This document shows, in pieces, positions 8,337 to 16,970 of a DNA stretch of 41,215 nt. The position numbers were made by a program, and so were the translations under genes. A model generated the notes under the pieces. That model worked only from the letters and a program-made list of their open reading frames with translations. It was not told where the DNA came from and did not search any database. Every line of letters begins with the position of its first letter. Position 1 is the first letter of the stretch. This stretch comes from an uncultured Lachnospiraceae bacterium. Lineage in GTDB: Bacteria > Bacillota > Clostridia > Lachnospirales > Lachnospiraceae. The stretch covers positions 1-41,215 of the forward strand of contig CANQTL010000030.1 of NCBI GenBank assembly GCA_947626775.1. The letters are read 5' to 3'.

Positions 8337-9551
8337 TTACAGCTTCTTCAGCCGGTCTACCGCTTCCACCGTATTCTCGTAGCTGCCAAAAGCCGTAAGG
8401 CGGAAGTAAGTCTCTCCGCTGGGACCGAAGCCTGAGCCCGGCGTGCCGACCACGTTGGCCTTCTCCAGCAGATAATCAAAGAACTCCCAGCTCGTCATGC
8501 CGTCCGGCGCTTTCAGCCAGATGTAGGGCGCGTTCACGCCGCCCGACACGGTATAGCCCGCCGATTTCAAACCGTCCAGGATATACGCCGCGTTCTTCAT
8601 GTAATATGCGACCAGTTCCTTCGTCTCTCTCCTGCCCGCCTCGCTGTACACTGCCTCTCCGGCTCTCTGTACGATGTAGGGCGCGCCGTTGTACTTCGTG
8701 CCGTGGCGTCTCGCCCAGAGATCATGCAGCGCCACACCGCCGGCTTTCAGTTCTTTCGGGATCACGGTAAAACCGAGCCGCACGCCCGTGAAGCCCGCGT
8801 TCTTGGAGAAGGATCGCAGCTCGATCGCACAGGTTCTCGCTCCCTCGCACTCGTAGATCGTATGGGGCACGTCCGCCTCGGAGATATAGGCCTCGTATGC
8901 CGCGTCATAGATGATCACGGAACCGTTTTTGTTCGCGTAGTCCACCCACTCCTGCAGCTGCGCCTTCGTAATCGTCGATCCCGTCGGATTGTTCGGGAAG
9001 CACAGATAGATCAGATCCGGCACGGTTCCCGGCAGCTGCGGCGCAAAGTTGTTCTCCGCCGTACAGGGCATGTAGATGACGTCGCTCCAGACGCCCGTAT
9101 CCGCATTGTAGGTGCCCGTCCTGCCCGCCATCACGTTCGTATCCACGTAGACAGGATAGACCGGATCACAGACCGCAATCTTATTGTCCACGCTGAAGAT
9201 CTCCTGGATGTTGCCGGAATCACACTTCGCACCGTCCGACACAAAGATCTCGTCCGCCTCAATCTGACAGCCCCTCGCCTTGTAGTCGTTGTCCGCGATC
9301 GCCGTCCGCAGGAACTCATAGCCCAGATCAGGCGCGTAACCGCGGAAGGTCGCCGCGTCCGCCATCTCGTCCACCGCATTGTGCAGCGCGCCTATCACCG
9401 CCGGGGACAACGGCTGCGTCACGTCGCCGATGCCCAGCCGGATGATCTTTTTGTCCGGATGCGCCGCCGTATAAGCGTTGACCTTTTTCGCGATCGTGCT
9501 GAACAGATAGCTGCCGGGCAGTTTCAGATAATTGTCATTTACTTTTACCAT
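8337..9551 (-). CDS. dapL: LL-diaminopimelate aminotransferase
   Basis: PLP-dependent enzyme that converts tetrahydrodipicolinate directly to LL-diaminopimelate, bypassing the acylated branches of lysine and peptidoglycan precursor synthesis. The 404-residue protein has the DapL-type N-terminus '[16 protein letters not shown]', the '[10 protein letters not shown]' motif, 'FPNNPTGS' and the PLP lysine Lys250 in '[14 protein letters not shown]'. The start is the ATG at 9551, after AGGAAAGG; the frame is open to 9659, but that part reads as noise overlapping dapF. It follows dapF after 32 bases, and the two enzymes act in consecutive steps. Confidence 0.95.
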   Translation of the reverse strand: MVKVNDNYLKLPGSYLFSTIAKKVNAYTAAHPDKKIIRLGIGDVTQPLSPAVIGALHNAVDEMADAATFRGYAPDLGYEFLRTAIADNDYKARGCQIEADEIFVSDGAKCDSGNIQEIFSVDNKIAVCDPVYPVYVDTNVMAGRTGTYNADTGVWSDVIYMPCTAENNFAPQLPGTVPDLIYLCFPNNPTGSTITKAQLQEWVDYANKNGSVIIYDAAYEAYISEADVPHTIYECEGARTCAIELRSFSKNAGFTGVRLGFTVIPKELKAGGVALHDLWARRHGTKYNGAPYIVQRAGEAVYSEAGRRETKELVAYYMKNAAYILDGLKSAGYTVSGGVNAPYIWLKAPDGMTSWEFFDYLLEKANVVGTPGSGFGPSGETYFRLTAFGSYENTVEAVDRLKKL

Positions 9552-9583
9552 ATTTGTGATTTTCCTTTCCTGGCGCGGGACGG

Positions 9584-10435
9584 CTAGACAGGGAACTCCC
9601 CCGTAAACACGCTGGCCGCCGGTCCCGCCATGTAGACCGAACCGTCCGCGCCGTCCCATGTGATCTCGATCTCGCCACCTAATAGTTTAACAGTAACCGT
9701 ATGATCCGTCAAACCGTTTAAAATACAGGCGACCACCGTCGCGCAGCAGCCCGTGCCGCAGGCCAGCGTCTCCCCGGTGCCGCGCTCCCACACCCGCATC
9801 TGCACCGTATGTCTGTCCAGGATCTTCACGAATTCCGTGTTGATTTTCTTAGGGAATCGCTCGTGTGTCTCAAAATGCGGACCGATCTTCTCAAGATCCA
9901 GATGCTCCACATCATCCACAAACACGACCGCGTGCGGATTTCCCATCGACACGCATGTCATTTTATATTCCGTGCCCTGCACCGTAACCGGCTCGCCGAC
10001 AACGCGCCGCCCTTCCCTGCCCGGCAGCGGCGTAACCGGTATCTCCTCCGCAGCCAGAACGGGCGCGCCCATATCGACCCTGACTGTCTCCACCCTGCCG
10101 TCTTTCAGGAAAAGCTGTAAGTATTTGATTTTTCCGCAGCTTATGACACTTATGTCGGTTTGGTTTGTCAGACCGAAGTCATAGACATACTTCGCCACGC
10201 AGCGGATCCCGTTGCCGCACATCTCAGCCCTGCTGCCGTCCGCGTTGTACATCTCCATCTCGAAATCCGCCTCGTCGGAGGGATTGATAAAAATCGCTCC
10301 GTCTCCGCCGATTCCAAAATGCCTGTCGCTGATCTTTCTGACCAGTTCCGGTTTGTCCTCCTGCGGAATATGCTCTTCAAAACCGTTGATGTAAATATAA
10401 TCGTTGCCGCACCCCTGCATTTTCGTAAATTTCAT
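9584..10435 (-). CDS. dapF: Diaminopimelate epimerase
   Basis: Cofactor-free epimerase that turns LL-DAP into meso-DAP, used for lysine and for the peptidoglycan cross-link. The 283 residues cover the full two-lobed fold. The two catalytic cysteines are seen: Cys73 in '[10 protein letters not shown]' and Cys226 in 'LACGTGCCA'. The N-terminus '[11 protein letters not shown]' is the family signature. It is the first gene of a dapF-dapL pair, with a candidate promoter at 10487-10515. Confidence 0.97.
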   Translation of the reverse strand: MKFTKMQGCGNDYIYINGFEEHIPQEDKPELVRKISDRHFGIGGDGAIFINPSDEADFEMEMYNADGSRAEMCGNGIRCVAKYVYDFGLTNQTDISVISCGKIKYLQLFLKDGRVETVRVDMGAPVLAAEEIPVTPLPGREGRRVVGEPVTVQGTEYKMTCVSMGNPHAVVFVDDVEHLDLEKIGPHFETHERFPKKINTEFVKILDRHTVQMRVWERGTGETLACGTGCCATVVACILNGLTDHTVTVKLLGGEIEITWDGADGSVYMAGPAASVFTGEFPV

Positions 10436-10486
10436 GGAATCCCCGCCTTTCCCGCCGCCTCTTCACGGCGGCTTCCTCATACTCTG

Positions 10487-10515
10487 ATTATAAGCCGCTC
10501 AGAATCGCAAAGAAA
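10487..10515 (-). promoter_or_regulatory. Candidate promoter of dapF-dapL
   Basis: A perfect TATAAT (10487-10492, minus strand) with a weak -35, TTTCTT, at 10510-10515 (17-base spacer), about 50 bases upstream of the dapF start. Confidence 0.45.
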
Positions 10516-10519
10516 GCGT

Positions 10520-10549
10520 AAAAAGCATATTTTACTGTGCAAAAAATGC
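10520..10549 (-). terminator. Weak terminator after the ANTAR gene
   Basis: On the minus strand GCATTTT pairs with AAAA-ATGC (one bulged base) around a 9-base loop, followed by TTTTT. It lies just before the dapF promoter. Confidence 0.4.
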
Positions 10550-10567
10550 TGCGTCCGGCAATTTGTT

Positions 10568-11116
10568 CTACTCCCGCATCATCGCCAGAACCATCTGGGC
10601 AGTCTCCACCATATTGGTGCCGCTGTCCATGCTGGACTTCTGAATATAGCGGTGGGCCTCCTCCTCGGTCATATGGTTGCGGCCCATCAGAAGCTCCTTG
10701 GCCTCCCTGATGAGCGCATCCTCCTCCGAACTGCGCTTTTTCGGCTTCAGTCTCTCCCGCCGCCTCCGGCGCAGAATCGCCTGCCCCATCATATCCACCG
10801 TATTGAGCAGATCATTCACCTTAAAAGGCATGGCAAGACTCACGATATCGTTTCGCCGCTGCTCGCTCAGCACCGCCTGGGAGGCCAGCAGCAGCATATC
10901 GAATCCGTCGGGGAGGTAATCGCGCAGCTCTGTGTAAATCATATCGGCCATTTTATAGCTGCATATGACAATTCCGTCGTTTAAGTCCCGCAGATGACTC
11001 AGCGCCTGAGCGCCGTTAGCGCAGGCCACAGTCGTCTGAAAACCGTTTTTCATCAGCACGCTGCGGATCCCTCTGGCGTCTTCCAGCTTTGGCAGAACCA
11101 CGACAATATTCGTCAC
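10568..11116 (-). CDS. ANTAR-domain RNA-binding regulator with a degenerate receiver domain
   Basis: ANTAR proteins (AmiR, NasR, EutV) bind paired hairpins in nascent leaders and prevent termination. Of 182 residues, about 1-110 form a receiver-like domain, a basic coiled-coil linker follows (about 112-130, with a run of arginines), and residues about 135-180 are the three-helix ANTAR domain, seen from 'LMGRNHMTEEEAHRYIQKSS' to 'ETAQMVLAMM'. The receiver lacks the phosphorylation aspartate: strand 3 reads 'GIVICSYKM', and the usual acidic pair after strand 1 is replaced by 'LPKLED'. Control by phosphorylation is therefore unlikely. It lies 46 bases downstream of glnA on the same strand, so I infer a role in nitrogen control, possibly on the glnA leader hairpin. 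Confidence 0.88.
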   Translation of the reverse strand: MTNIVVVLPKLEDARGIRSVLMKNGFQTTVACANGAQALSHLRDLNDGIVICSYKMADMIYTELRDYLPDGFDMLLLASQAVLSEQRRNDIVSLAMPFKVNDLLNTVDMMGQAILRRRRRERLKPKKRSSEEDALIREAKELLMGRNHMTEEEAHRYIQKSSMDSGTNMVETAQMVLAMMRE

Positions 11117-11162
11117 ACGATCACCTCCCGTCCGTCGTATTTTTTTACAACATTTTGTTGTA

Positions 11163-12497
11163 TCAGTAGTTGTTCAGATACTCGTCGATCTCCCACTCCG
11201 TCACCTGGGAACGGTAGCGGTGCCATTCCGCCTTCTTGGCCTCGATATATTTCTGATAGGCGTGTTCGCCAAGCACATCTTTGACAAGTTCATCCTTCTC
11301 CATATAGTGAATCGCCTCAATCAGCGTGCCGGGCAGCTCTTTGATCCCCTTTTCGGCCCTCTGTCCGGCGCTCATCTCGAAGATGTTGCCCTCGACGCAC
11401 TCGGGCGGCATAATCTGATTGACGACGCCGTCCAGCCCCGCGCGCAGACATACCGCCAGAGCCAGATACGGATTTGCAGCCGGATCGGGTGATCTCAGTT
11501 CGACTCTGACGCTCCCCGAATGCGTGGCCGGGATCCGGATGAGCGGCGAGCGGTTCGTCACGCTCCACGCAATGTAAACCGGCGCCTCATACCCCGGCAC
11601 CAGCCGCTTGTAGGAGTTGACCAGAGGATTTGTGACAGCCGTGATTCCCTTCATGTGCTTCATGATGCCGCCGATAAAATAATACGCCTCCCTGCTCAGA
11701 CGGAACCTGTCGCTCTCGTCTATAAAAATATTCTTTCCGTCCTTAAATAATGCCATGTTGATGTGCATGCCGGATCCGTTCACGCCGTATGTCGGCTTCG
11801 GCATAAAAGTCGCATGCAGGCCATGTCTTTTGGCAATGGTCTTGACCGCCAGCTTAAAGGTCATAATATTGTCCGCCGTGGAGAGCGCCTCGTCGTGCTC
11901 GAAATCCACCTCATGCTGTGCCGGCGCGATCTCGTGATGAGAGGATTCAATGACAAATCCCATATCCTCCAGCGTCAGCACAATATCCCGCCTCGCGTTC
12001 TCCCCGAAATCCACGGGACCCAGGTCGAAGTACCCGGCCTTCTCATGAGTGATCGTCGTCGGCAGCGCGTTGTCATCCATATCAAACAGGAAAAATTCGC
12101 ACTCAGGCCCCACTTCAAAGGAATATCCCAGTTTCTCCGCCTCTTTGATCGCACGCTTCAAAATATACCGCGGATCGCCCTCGAAGGGTTCGCCTCCCGG
12201 CCTGCACACATCGCAGATCAGTCTCGCCACCTTGCCCTGCTGGGGCCGCCAGGGAAATATCTCAAAAGTGCTCAGATCCGGGTGCAGGCACATATCGGAC
12301 TCCTCGATCCTGGCAAAGCCCTCAATGGACGATCCGTCGAACATACAGCCATTGTCCAGCGCCTTCTCCAGCTGACTTGCCGTCACCGCCATATTTTTCA
12401 GATTCCCGAAAATATCCGTAAATTGCAGACGAATAAACTCTACGTCCTCTTCCTCCACCAGCCTGATGATATCCTGCTTCGTGTAATCCTTTCTCAT
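11163..12497 (-). CDS. glnA: Glutamine synthetase, type I (GSI-alpha)
   Basis: Makes glutamine from glutamate, ammonia and ATP. The 444-residue length and the motif '[16 protein letters not shown]' are those of the GSI-alpha group, in which the Arg (here Arg63) takes part in feedback inhibition by glutamine in the Bacillus enzyme. Also seen: metal-binding 'GPECEFFLF', the ATP-binding '[14 protein letters not shown]', and the '[17 protein letters not shown]' flap. The adenylylation loop tyrosine of the GSI-beta group is absent. The gene has its own promoter, an intrinsic terminator hairpin in its leader, and the ANTAR gene downstream, all suggesting control by transcript termination rather than by adenylylation. 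Confidence 0.97.
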   Translation of the reverse strand: MRKDYTKQDIIRLVEEEDVEFIRLQFTDIFGNLKNMAVTASQLEKALDNGCMFDGSSIEGFARIEESDMCLHPDLSTFEIFPWRPQQGKVARLICDVCRPGGEPFEGDPRYILKRAIKEAEKLGYSFEVGPECEFFLFDMDDNALPTTITHEKAGYFDLGPVDFGENARRDIVLTLEDMGFVIESSHHEIAPAQHEVDFEHDEALSTADNIMTFKLAVKTIAKRHGLHATFMPKPTYGVNGSGMHINMALFKDGKNIFIDESDRFRLSREAYYFIGGIMKHMKGITAVTNPLVNSYKRLVPGYEAPVYIAWSVTNRSPLIRIPATHSGSVRVELRSPDPAANPYLALAVCLRAGLDGVVNQIMPPECVEGNIFEMSAGQRAEKGIKELPGTLIEAIHYMEKDELVKDVLGEHAYQKYIEAKKAEWHRYRSQVTEWEIDEYLNNY

Positions 12498-12563
12498 AAC
12501 TTCCTTCCTTTCTTCCCAATCTGCAGCAGAATCTCTTTTCCTATCCTACTCTTCCAACACGTC

Positions 12564-12598
12564 AAAAAGGCATTCTTACCCCGCCGAATAAGAACGCC
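12564..12598 (-). terminator. Terminator hairpin in the glnA leader (attenuator candidate)
   Basis: On the minus strand GGCGTTCTTA pairs with TAAGAATGCC (10 bp, one G-U) and is followed directly by TTTTT. It lies between the glnA promoter (12613-12642) and the start codon at 12497, so full-length glnA mRNA requires passage through it. The stem starts only about 5-10 bases after the predicted transcription start. I could not find a clear pair of hexaloop hairpins (A at loop position 1, G at 4) of the ANTAR type. An alternative role is to stop read-through from the nadE side. Confidence 0.75.
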
Positions 12599-12612
12599 CT
12601 TGTTCCTGTACC

Positions 12613-12642
12613 AGAATAGCATTAAATACTCCCGTTTGTCAA
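12613..12642 (-). promoter_or_regulatory. Promoter of glnA
   Basis: A perfect TTGACA (12637-12642) and TATTCT (12613-12618) separated by 18 bases on the minus strand. Confidence 0.65.
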
Positions 12643-12671
12643 TCAAAGATCACGGAACCGGCACAGCCGCC

Positions 12672-12680
12672 TGGTATAAT
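12672..12680 (+). promoter_or_regulatory. Extended -10 promoter of the FMN-binding-like gene
   Basis: TGG followed by a perfect TATAAT (12675-12680) on the plus strand, 51 bases before the start codon; no clear -35. Confidence 0.5.
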
Positions 12681-12731
12681 TTCCCCGGGCCGCTCATACA
12701 TTATAAAAAAGATTTTCCATGGGGATAGACT

Positions 12732-13205
12732 ATGAGTTCCAAGACAAAAATCATCGTGCTTCACGTAAAAGAGTTGATATATACCGGCATTTTTGCCGTG
12801 CTCGGTATCCTTTTCATCGTCCTGCTCATCATCATGTTCCTGCCTAAGGAAGAGAAGCGGGAGACCATGTCCACAGTGACGCAGACGACGGCCAATACCT
12901 ACATACCCGGTGTATACACGACGTCCCTGATCTTAAACGACAACGTGGTGGAGATCGAAGTGACCGTCGACGAAAAAAACATCAACTCCATACGTCTCGT
13001 CAATCTCGACGAGGCCGTGGCCGCCATGTACCCCCTGATCCAGCCCTGCTTCGAAGACCTGGCGGATCAGATCATCACCAGTCAAAGCCTGGAGGGAGTC
13101 ACCTATCCGGACGACAGCAAGTACACGTCCATGATCCTTCTGGACGCCATCACCTCCTCGCTCAACAAGGCTCTGGAGAACGAGGGTGAGACCGAAACCG
13201 AATAA
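12732..13205 (+). CDS. Membrane-anchored protein with an FMN-binding-like domain
   Basis: 157 residues: a cytoplasmic start, one membrane helix (about residues 17-37), then an extracytoplasmic domain. 'PGVYTTSLILNDNVVEIEVTV' followed by 'NINSIRLVNLDE' and a C-terminal helix match the strand order of the FMN_bind fold found in RnfG/NqrC and related proteins. The flavin-attachment motif (SGAT followed by S/T) is missing: the place reads 'DDSKYTSMILLDAI'. So it may not carry covalent flavin. It stands alone on the plus strand between glnA and nadE. Its function is unknown. Confidence 0.65.
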   Translation: MSSKTKIIVLHVKELIYTGIFAVLGILFIVLLIIMFLPKEEKRETMSTVTQTTANTYIPGVYTTSLILNDNVVEIEVTVDEKNINSIRLVNLDEAVAAMYPLIQPCFEDLADQIITSQSLEGVTYPDDSKYTSMILLDAITSSLNKALENEGETETE

Positions 13206-13235
13206 CCGGCGCAAAGCGGCGTCCGGCCGCCCCCG

Positions 13236-15146
13236 TCACAGTCCTTCGATCTGCTTCAGCCAGATTTCCGCGCAGGCGTCGGAGGGCATTCTCAGATCGC
13301 CTCTGGGAGAGAGCGCCACACTGCCGACCTTCGGTCCGTCAGGCACACACGATCTTTTAAACTGCTGCGCAAAGAAACGCCTGTAAAAGGTTTTGAGCCA
13401 CTTTAATATGACGCCTTTGTCATATGTGCCCTCGAAAGAGCGGCAGGCAATGCGGTAGATCTTCGCCGGCTCAAAACCGCAGCGCAGCATATAATACAGG
13501 AAAAAGTCGTGCAGTTCATAGGGACCCACCAGATCTTCCGTCCGCTGAGAGATCACGCCGTCCACAGGCGGCAGAAGTTCCGGGCTGACAGGCGTATCCA
13601 GCACGTCCAGCAGGATCCCGCGCAGTTCGGCGCTCTCACAGGTATCCGCACAGTACTGCGTCAGATGGCGCACCAGCGTCTTGGGTACGCCGGCGTTTAC
13701 TCCGTACATGGACATGTGGTCGCCGTTGTAGGTGGCCCAGCCCAGCGCCAGTTCCGACATGTCTCCCGTTCCGATGACCAGACCGCCCATGCTGTTCGCA
13801 AGATCCATCAATATCTGTGTGCGCTCCCTGGCCTGTCCGTTCTCATAGGTCAGATCATGCCGCTCCATCTCCTGGCCGATATCTCTGAAATGTACCGTCA
13901 CGGCCTCCCTGATATCGATTTCCCTGAGCGTCGCGCCGAGCGTCCGCGCCAGTCTGCAGGCATTGTCATAGGTCCGGTCCGTAGTGCCGAAGCACGGCAT
14001 CGTCACAGCTGTGATCTGTTCGCGGGCCAGCCCCAGCATATCGAAGGCGCGGGCCGTGACAAGCAGCGCCAGCGTGGAGTCCAGACCGCCGGAAACGCCG
14101 ACCACCGCAGACTTACAGCCCGTATGCTCATACCGTTTCTTCAGCCCATAAGACTGGATCGCCAGAATCTCCGCACATCGTTTTTCCCGCTGTGTGCGGT
14201 CCGCAGGAACAAAAGGCTGCGCGCTGAAAGTGCGGGAGAGGATCGTGTCCTCCTCCTCCATATGAATCGGTATGATCCGGTATGCCCCGCCGTCCCCCGA
14301 AGGATAGGTAGACATCCTGCGCCGCTCGTGCCGCAGTCTGTGAACATCGATATCCGCATAGATATTCTCCGCTTCAAACCGCTTCGCCTCCGCCAGAATC
14401 ACCCCGTTCTCCGCAATGATATTGTGGCCGCCAAACACGAGATCCTGCGTGGACTCTCCCTCGCCTGCCGAGGCATAGATATAGGCTGCAATCTGTCTGG
14501 CGCTGGAAGCGCCCACCAGCATCCGCCTGTATGTGTCCTTGCCCACCGTCTCATCGGATCCGGACAGATTCACAATCACCGTAGCTCCCGCAATGGCGTG
14601 CATAACCGCCGGCGGCAGCGGCGCCCAGAGATCCTCGCACAGCTCGCACCCCACCGTCAGACCGCAGGGAACATCCGCCGCAAAAAGGATATTCATGCCG
14701 AAGGGCACCTTCTGCCCGTCAAAAAGGATTTCCTGCACGCGCTCCTCCCCGGCCGCAAAGTGCCTCGTCTCATAGAACTCCGCGTAGGATGGGACATATC
14801 TCTTAGGGATAAAAGCCAGCAGTTCTCCGTTCTGCAGCACGGCGGCCACATTGTACAGCTTGCAGTCCTTCTCCAGGGGAAGCCCCACAAACACGAGAGC
14901 GTCGCTTCCCTCCGTAGCTTCCGTCACTTTCCGCAGCGCCTCCCGCGTCCGTGCCAGCAGAAGTTCCTGCAAAAAGAGATCGCCGCAGGTATAGCCTGTC
15001 AGGCACAGTTCCGGGAACACAATGATCTTCGCGCCGTTCGCGCACGCCTCCCCGATCCCTGCGCAGATCTCCTTCGCGTTGTATGCGGGATCGGCCACCC
15101 TGATCTTAGGGGTCATAGCCGCCACCTTGACAAATCCGTGTTTCAT
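13236..15146 (-). CDS. nadE: Glutamine-dependent NAD(+) synthetase
   Basis: Last step of NAD synthesis: amidation of nicotinate adenine dinucleotide, with ammonia from glutamine. The 636-residue two-domain form is seen. The N-terminal nitrilase-type glutaminase has its triad at Glu46, Lys115 and Cys170 ('CELCEDLW'), and the C-terminal synthetase domain has the P-loop 'SGGLDS' at 352-357. The ribosome site is AAAGGCGG before the ATG at 15146. It follows hslO after 16 bases and is the last gene of the long minus-strand run. No convincing terminator follows it; transcription could continue antisense to the plus-strand gene. Confidence 0.96.
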   Translation of the reverse strand: MKHGFVKVAAMTPKIRVADPAYNAKEICAGIGEACANGAKIIVFPELCLTGYTCGDLFLQELLLARTREALRKVTEATEGSDALVFVGLPLEKDCKLYNVAAVLQNGELLAFIPKRYVPSYAEFYETRHFAAGEERVQEILFDGQKVPFGMNILFAADVPCGLTVGCELCEDLWAPLPPAVMHAIAGATVIVNLSGSDETVGKDTYRRMLVGASSARQIAAYIYASAGEGESTQDLVFGGHNIIAENGVILAEAKRFEAENIYADIDVHRLRHERRRMSTYPSGDGGAYRIIPIHMEEEDTILSRTFSAQPFVPADRTQREKRCAEILAIQSYGLKKRYEHTGCKSAVVGVSGGLDSTLALLVTARAFDMLGLAREQITAVTMPCFGTTDRTYDNACRLARTLGATLREIDIREAVTVHFRDIGQEMERHDLTYENGQARERTQILMDLANSMGGLVIGTGDMSELALGWATYNGDHMSMYGVNAGVPKTLVRHLTQYCADTCESAELRGILLDVLDTPVSPELLPPVDGVISQRTEDLVGPYELHDFFLYYMLRCGFEPAKIYRIACRSFEGTYDKGVILKWLKTFYRRFFAQQFKRSCVPDGPKVGSVALSPRGDLRMPSDACAEIWLKQIEGL

Positions 15147-15162
15147 GCAGTACCGCCTTTCT

Positions 15163-16044
15163 TCAATGACTTATATTCGGTATGAGCCGCAGCAGCTCCT
15201 CCGTCGTAAACGCGTAATTTGTATTACAGAAATGACAGTTCAGCTCCGCGCCCTGTCCCTCGTCGATCAGATTTTGCAGCTCTTCCCTGCCCAGACCCAA
15301 AAGCACCTTCTCCACCCGCTCCCTGCTGCAGCCGCAGTGAAAGCGCACCGGCATAGTGTCTGTGACCTCCAGGCCCATATCGCCCAGCACGCTTCCGAGA
15401 ATCTGTTCCGGCGTTCTGCCCTCCTCCAGCAGGGTCGTCGCGGGCGACATATGCGTCAGTTTTTCTTCCAGTCTGCCGATCACATCTTCTCTCGTATAGG
15501 GCATGAGCTGCAGGATGAATCCGCCCGCCTGTTTTACCGTATTGTTTTTCTCCATCAGGACGCCCAGCGCAACGCTGGACGGGATCTGCTCGGAGGCTGC
15601 AAAGTAATAGGTCAGATCGTCTCCAATCTCCCCGGTGGTCAGTTCGATCGTCGAAGAATAGGGTTCCTTTAATCCCATATCCTTGATGACCGTGAGTTCG
15701 CCCGCCCCGATCACGCCGCCCACGTCCAGCTTGCCCGCGCTGTTTGGCGGCATCATCGCCTGAGGACAGTCCGCATAGCCCTTCACATTCCCGGCGGCGT
15801 CCGCCGTCACCGTCAGACCGTGCACCGGACCCGCGCCGCTTATCTGCAGCGTCAGCAGATCCTTCTCTCCCTTGAGCATACTCCCCATCATCAAACCGCC
15901 CGTCATCAGCCGCCCCAGCGCAGCCGTCACCACGGGGCTCAGGTTATGCGCCCGCCTCGCATACTCCACCGTCTCTCTCGATGTGACCGCAAAAGCGCGT
16001 ATCTGCGCGTCTGCGGCGGTTGCCCGCACCATATAATCCGCCAT
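15163..16044 (-). CDS. hslO: Redox-regulated chaperone Hsp33
   Basis: Hsp33 is a cytoplasmic holdase that becomes active when oxidative stress releases its zinc. With the start at 16044 it has 293 residues, a typical length. The four zinc cysteines are seen at Cys237, Cys239, Cys270 and Cys273 ('CGC' and 'CHFC'). The frame is open 17 codons further upstream, but 'MADYMVRATAADAQIRAF' is the usual N-terminus and AAAGG precedes it. Neighbours are a methyltransferase gene 47 bases upstream and nadE downstream. Confidence 0.95.
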   Translation of the reverse strand: MADYMVRATAADAQIRAFAVTSRETVEYARRAHNLSPVVTAALGRLMTGGLMMGSMLKGEKDLLTLQISGAGPVHGLTVTADAAGNVKGYADCPQAMMPPNSAGKLDVGGVIGAGELTVIKDMGLKEPYSSTIELTTGEIGDDLTYYFAASEQIPSSVALGVLMEKNNTVKQAGGFILQLMPYTREDVIGRLEEKLTHMSPATTLLEEGRTPEQILGSVLGDMGLEVTDTMPVRFHCGCSRERVEKVLLGLGREELQNLIDEGQGAELNCHFCNTNYAFTTEELLRLIPNISH

Positions 16045-16091
16045 ATCTTTCCATTCCTTTCCGGGACGTCTCCCGAGCCCTTTCTGCCCGT

Positions 16092-16910
16092 TCACCCTGC
16101 GATGCCGGGCCTGCGCGCCGCAATACAGACGCGCCCGCTCGTGCCGGTGACTTCCCCGTTCGTATCGGCGTCCGACGCCTCTAGGAATTCCAGACCCGCC
16201 CGCTCCAGACAGGCCCGCATCTGCCCGAGCGTATACCCGCGCTGGTAATGCGTCTCCCGGAAACGCCGGTACAGATCCTCCCGCCCGTCTTCCCGCACAA
16301 AAACCGTCAGATCATACTCATTGATCCGCTCTGCCGCATGATAATAATTGTCCCAGATAAAACTGCACTCTTCCCGGGCCTCCGCGATGGTGGCGTCCCC
16401 GATCACGGTTTCGTACTTGTACACCGTATTGAAGTCAAAGAGAAAGAGACCGCCGGGCAGCAGATAATTGCACACCAGACGAAAAGTCCTAAGCACATCC
16501 TCCTCCGTGAGCAGATAGTTGACGCTGTCGCACACGCTGACCACCGCGCCCACCGCGCCGTACAGCTCGAAAGAGCGCATATCCTGCTGCAGATAGAGAA
16601 TGTCAAGCCCTGACCGCTCCCGCTTCTCCATGGCGATCTGCAGCATTTCCTGCGCGCTGTCAACGCCGATCATGTCATAGCCGCGCCCGGCCAGCAGCTC
16701 CGTCAGTGTGCCCGTGCCGCAGCCTAAGTCCAGGATCGTGTTGCGCTCCTGCCGCAGATTCTCCGATGTGACGTTCATGTCATTTTCAGTATCCCCAGCG
16801 TTCCCGTATTTTTCCAGCAGGCCGACCAGACGCCCGCACCACTCCCCGTAGGGCGTATCATCCATAAAGGTATCGTAGACCGCCGCAAAATCCGTGTATG
16901 CCTCCGCCAT
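16092..16910 (-). CDS. Class I SAM-dependent methyltransferase
   Basis: 272 residues from the ATG at 16910 (AGGAAAG just upstream; an in-frame ATG at 16958 has no ribosome site). It begins with 'YTDFAAVYDTFMDDTPY', common in small-molecule or tRNA-type methyltransferases, and has the SAM motif 'DLGCGTG' at residues 61-67, with the acidic residue of motif II in 'IGVDSAQEML'. The substrate cannot be read from the sequence. It is placed between the GH20 gene (60 bases upstream) and hslO. Confidence 0.88.
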   Translation of the reverse strand: MAEAYTDFAAVYDTFMDDTPYGEWCGRLVGLLEKYGNAGDTENDMNVTSENLRQERNTILDLGCGTGTLTELLAGRGYDMIGVDSAQEMLQIAMEKRERSGLDILYLQQDMRSFELYGAVGAVVSVCDSVNYLLTEEDVLRTFRLVCNYLLPGGLFLFDFNTVYKYETVIGDATIAEAREECSFIWDNYYHAAERINEYDLTVFVREDGREDLYRRFRETHYQRGYTLGQMRACLERAGLEFLEASDADTNGEVTGTSGRVCIAARRPGIAG

Positions 16911-16970
16911 CTTTCCTGTCCCTTCCCTGTCCTGTCCCTGCCGCCTCCGCGTCTCCATCCGCCGGCGGCG

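Noticed and set aside
11147..11163. Palindrome TACAACA-TTTTGTTGTA at the end of glnA, considered as a terminator
   Set aside because: On the minus strand it is followed by A rather than T, so it should not stop transcription from glnA into the ANTAR gene. The stem is short and AT-rich.
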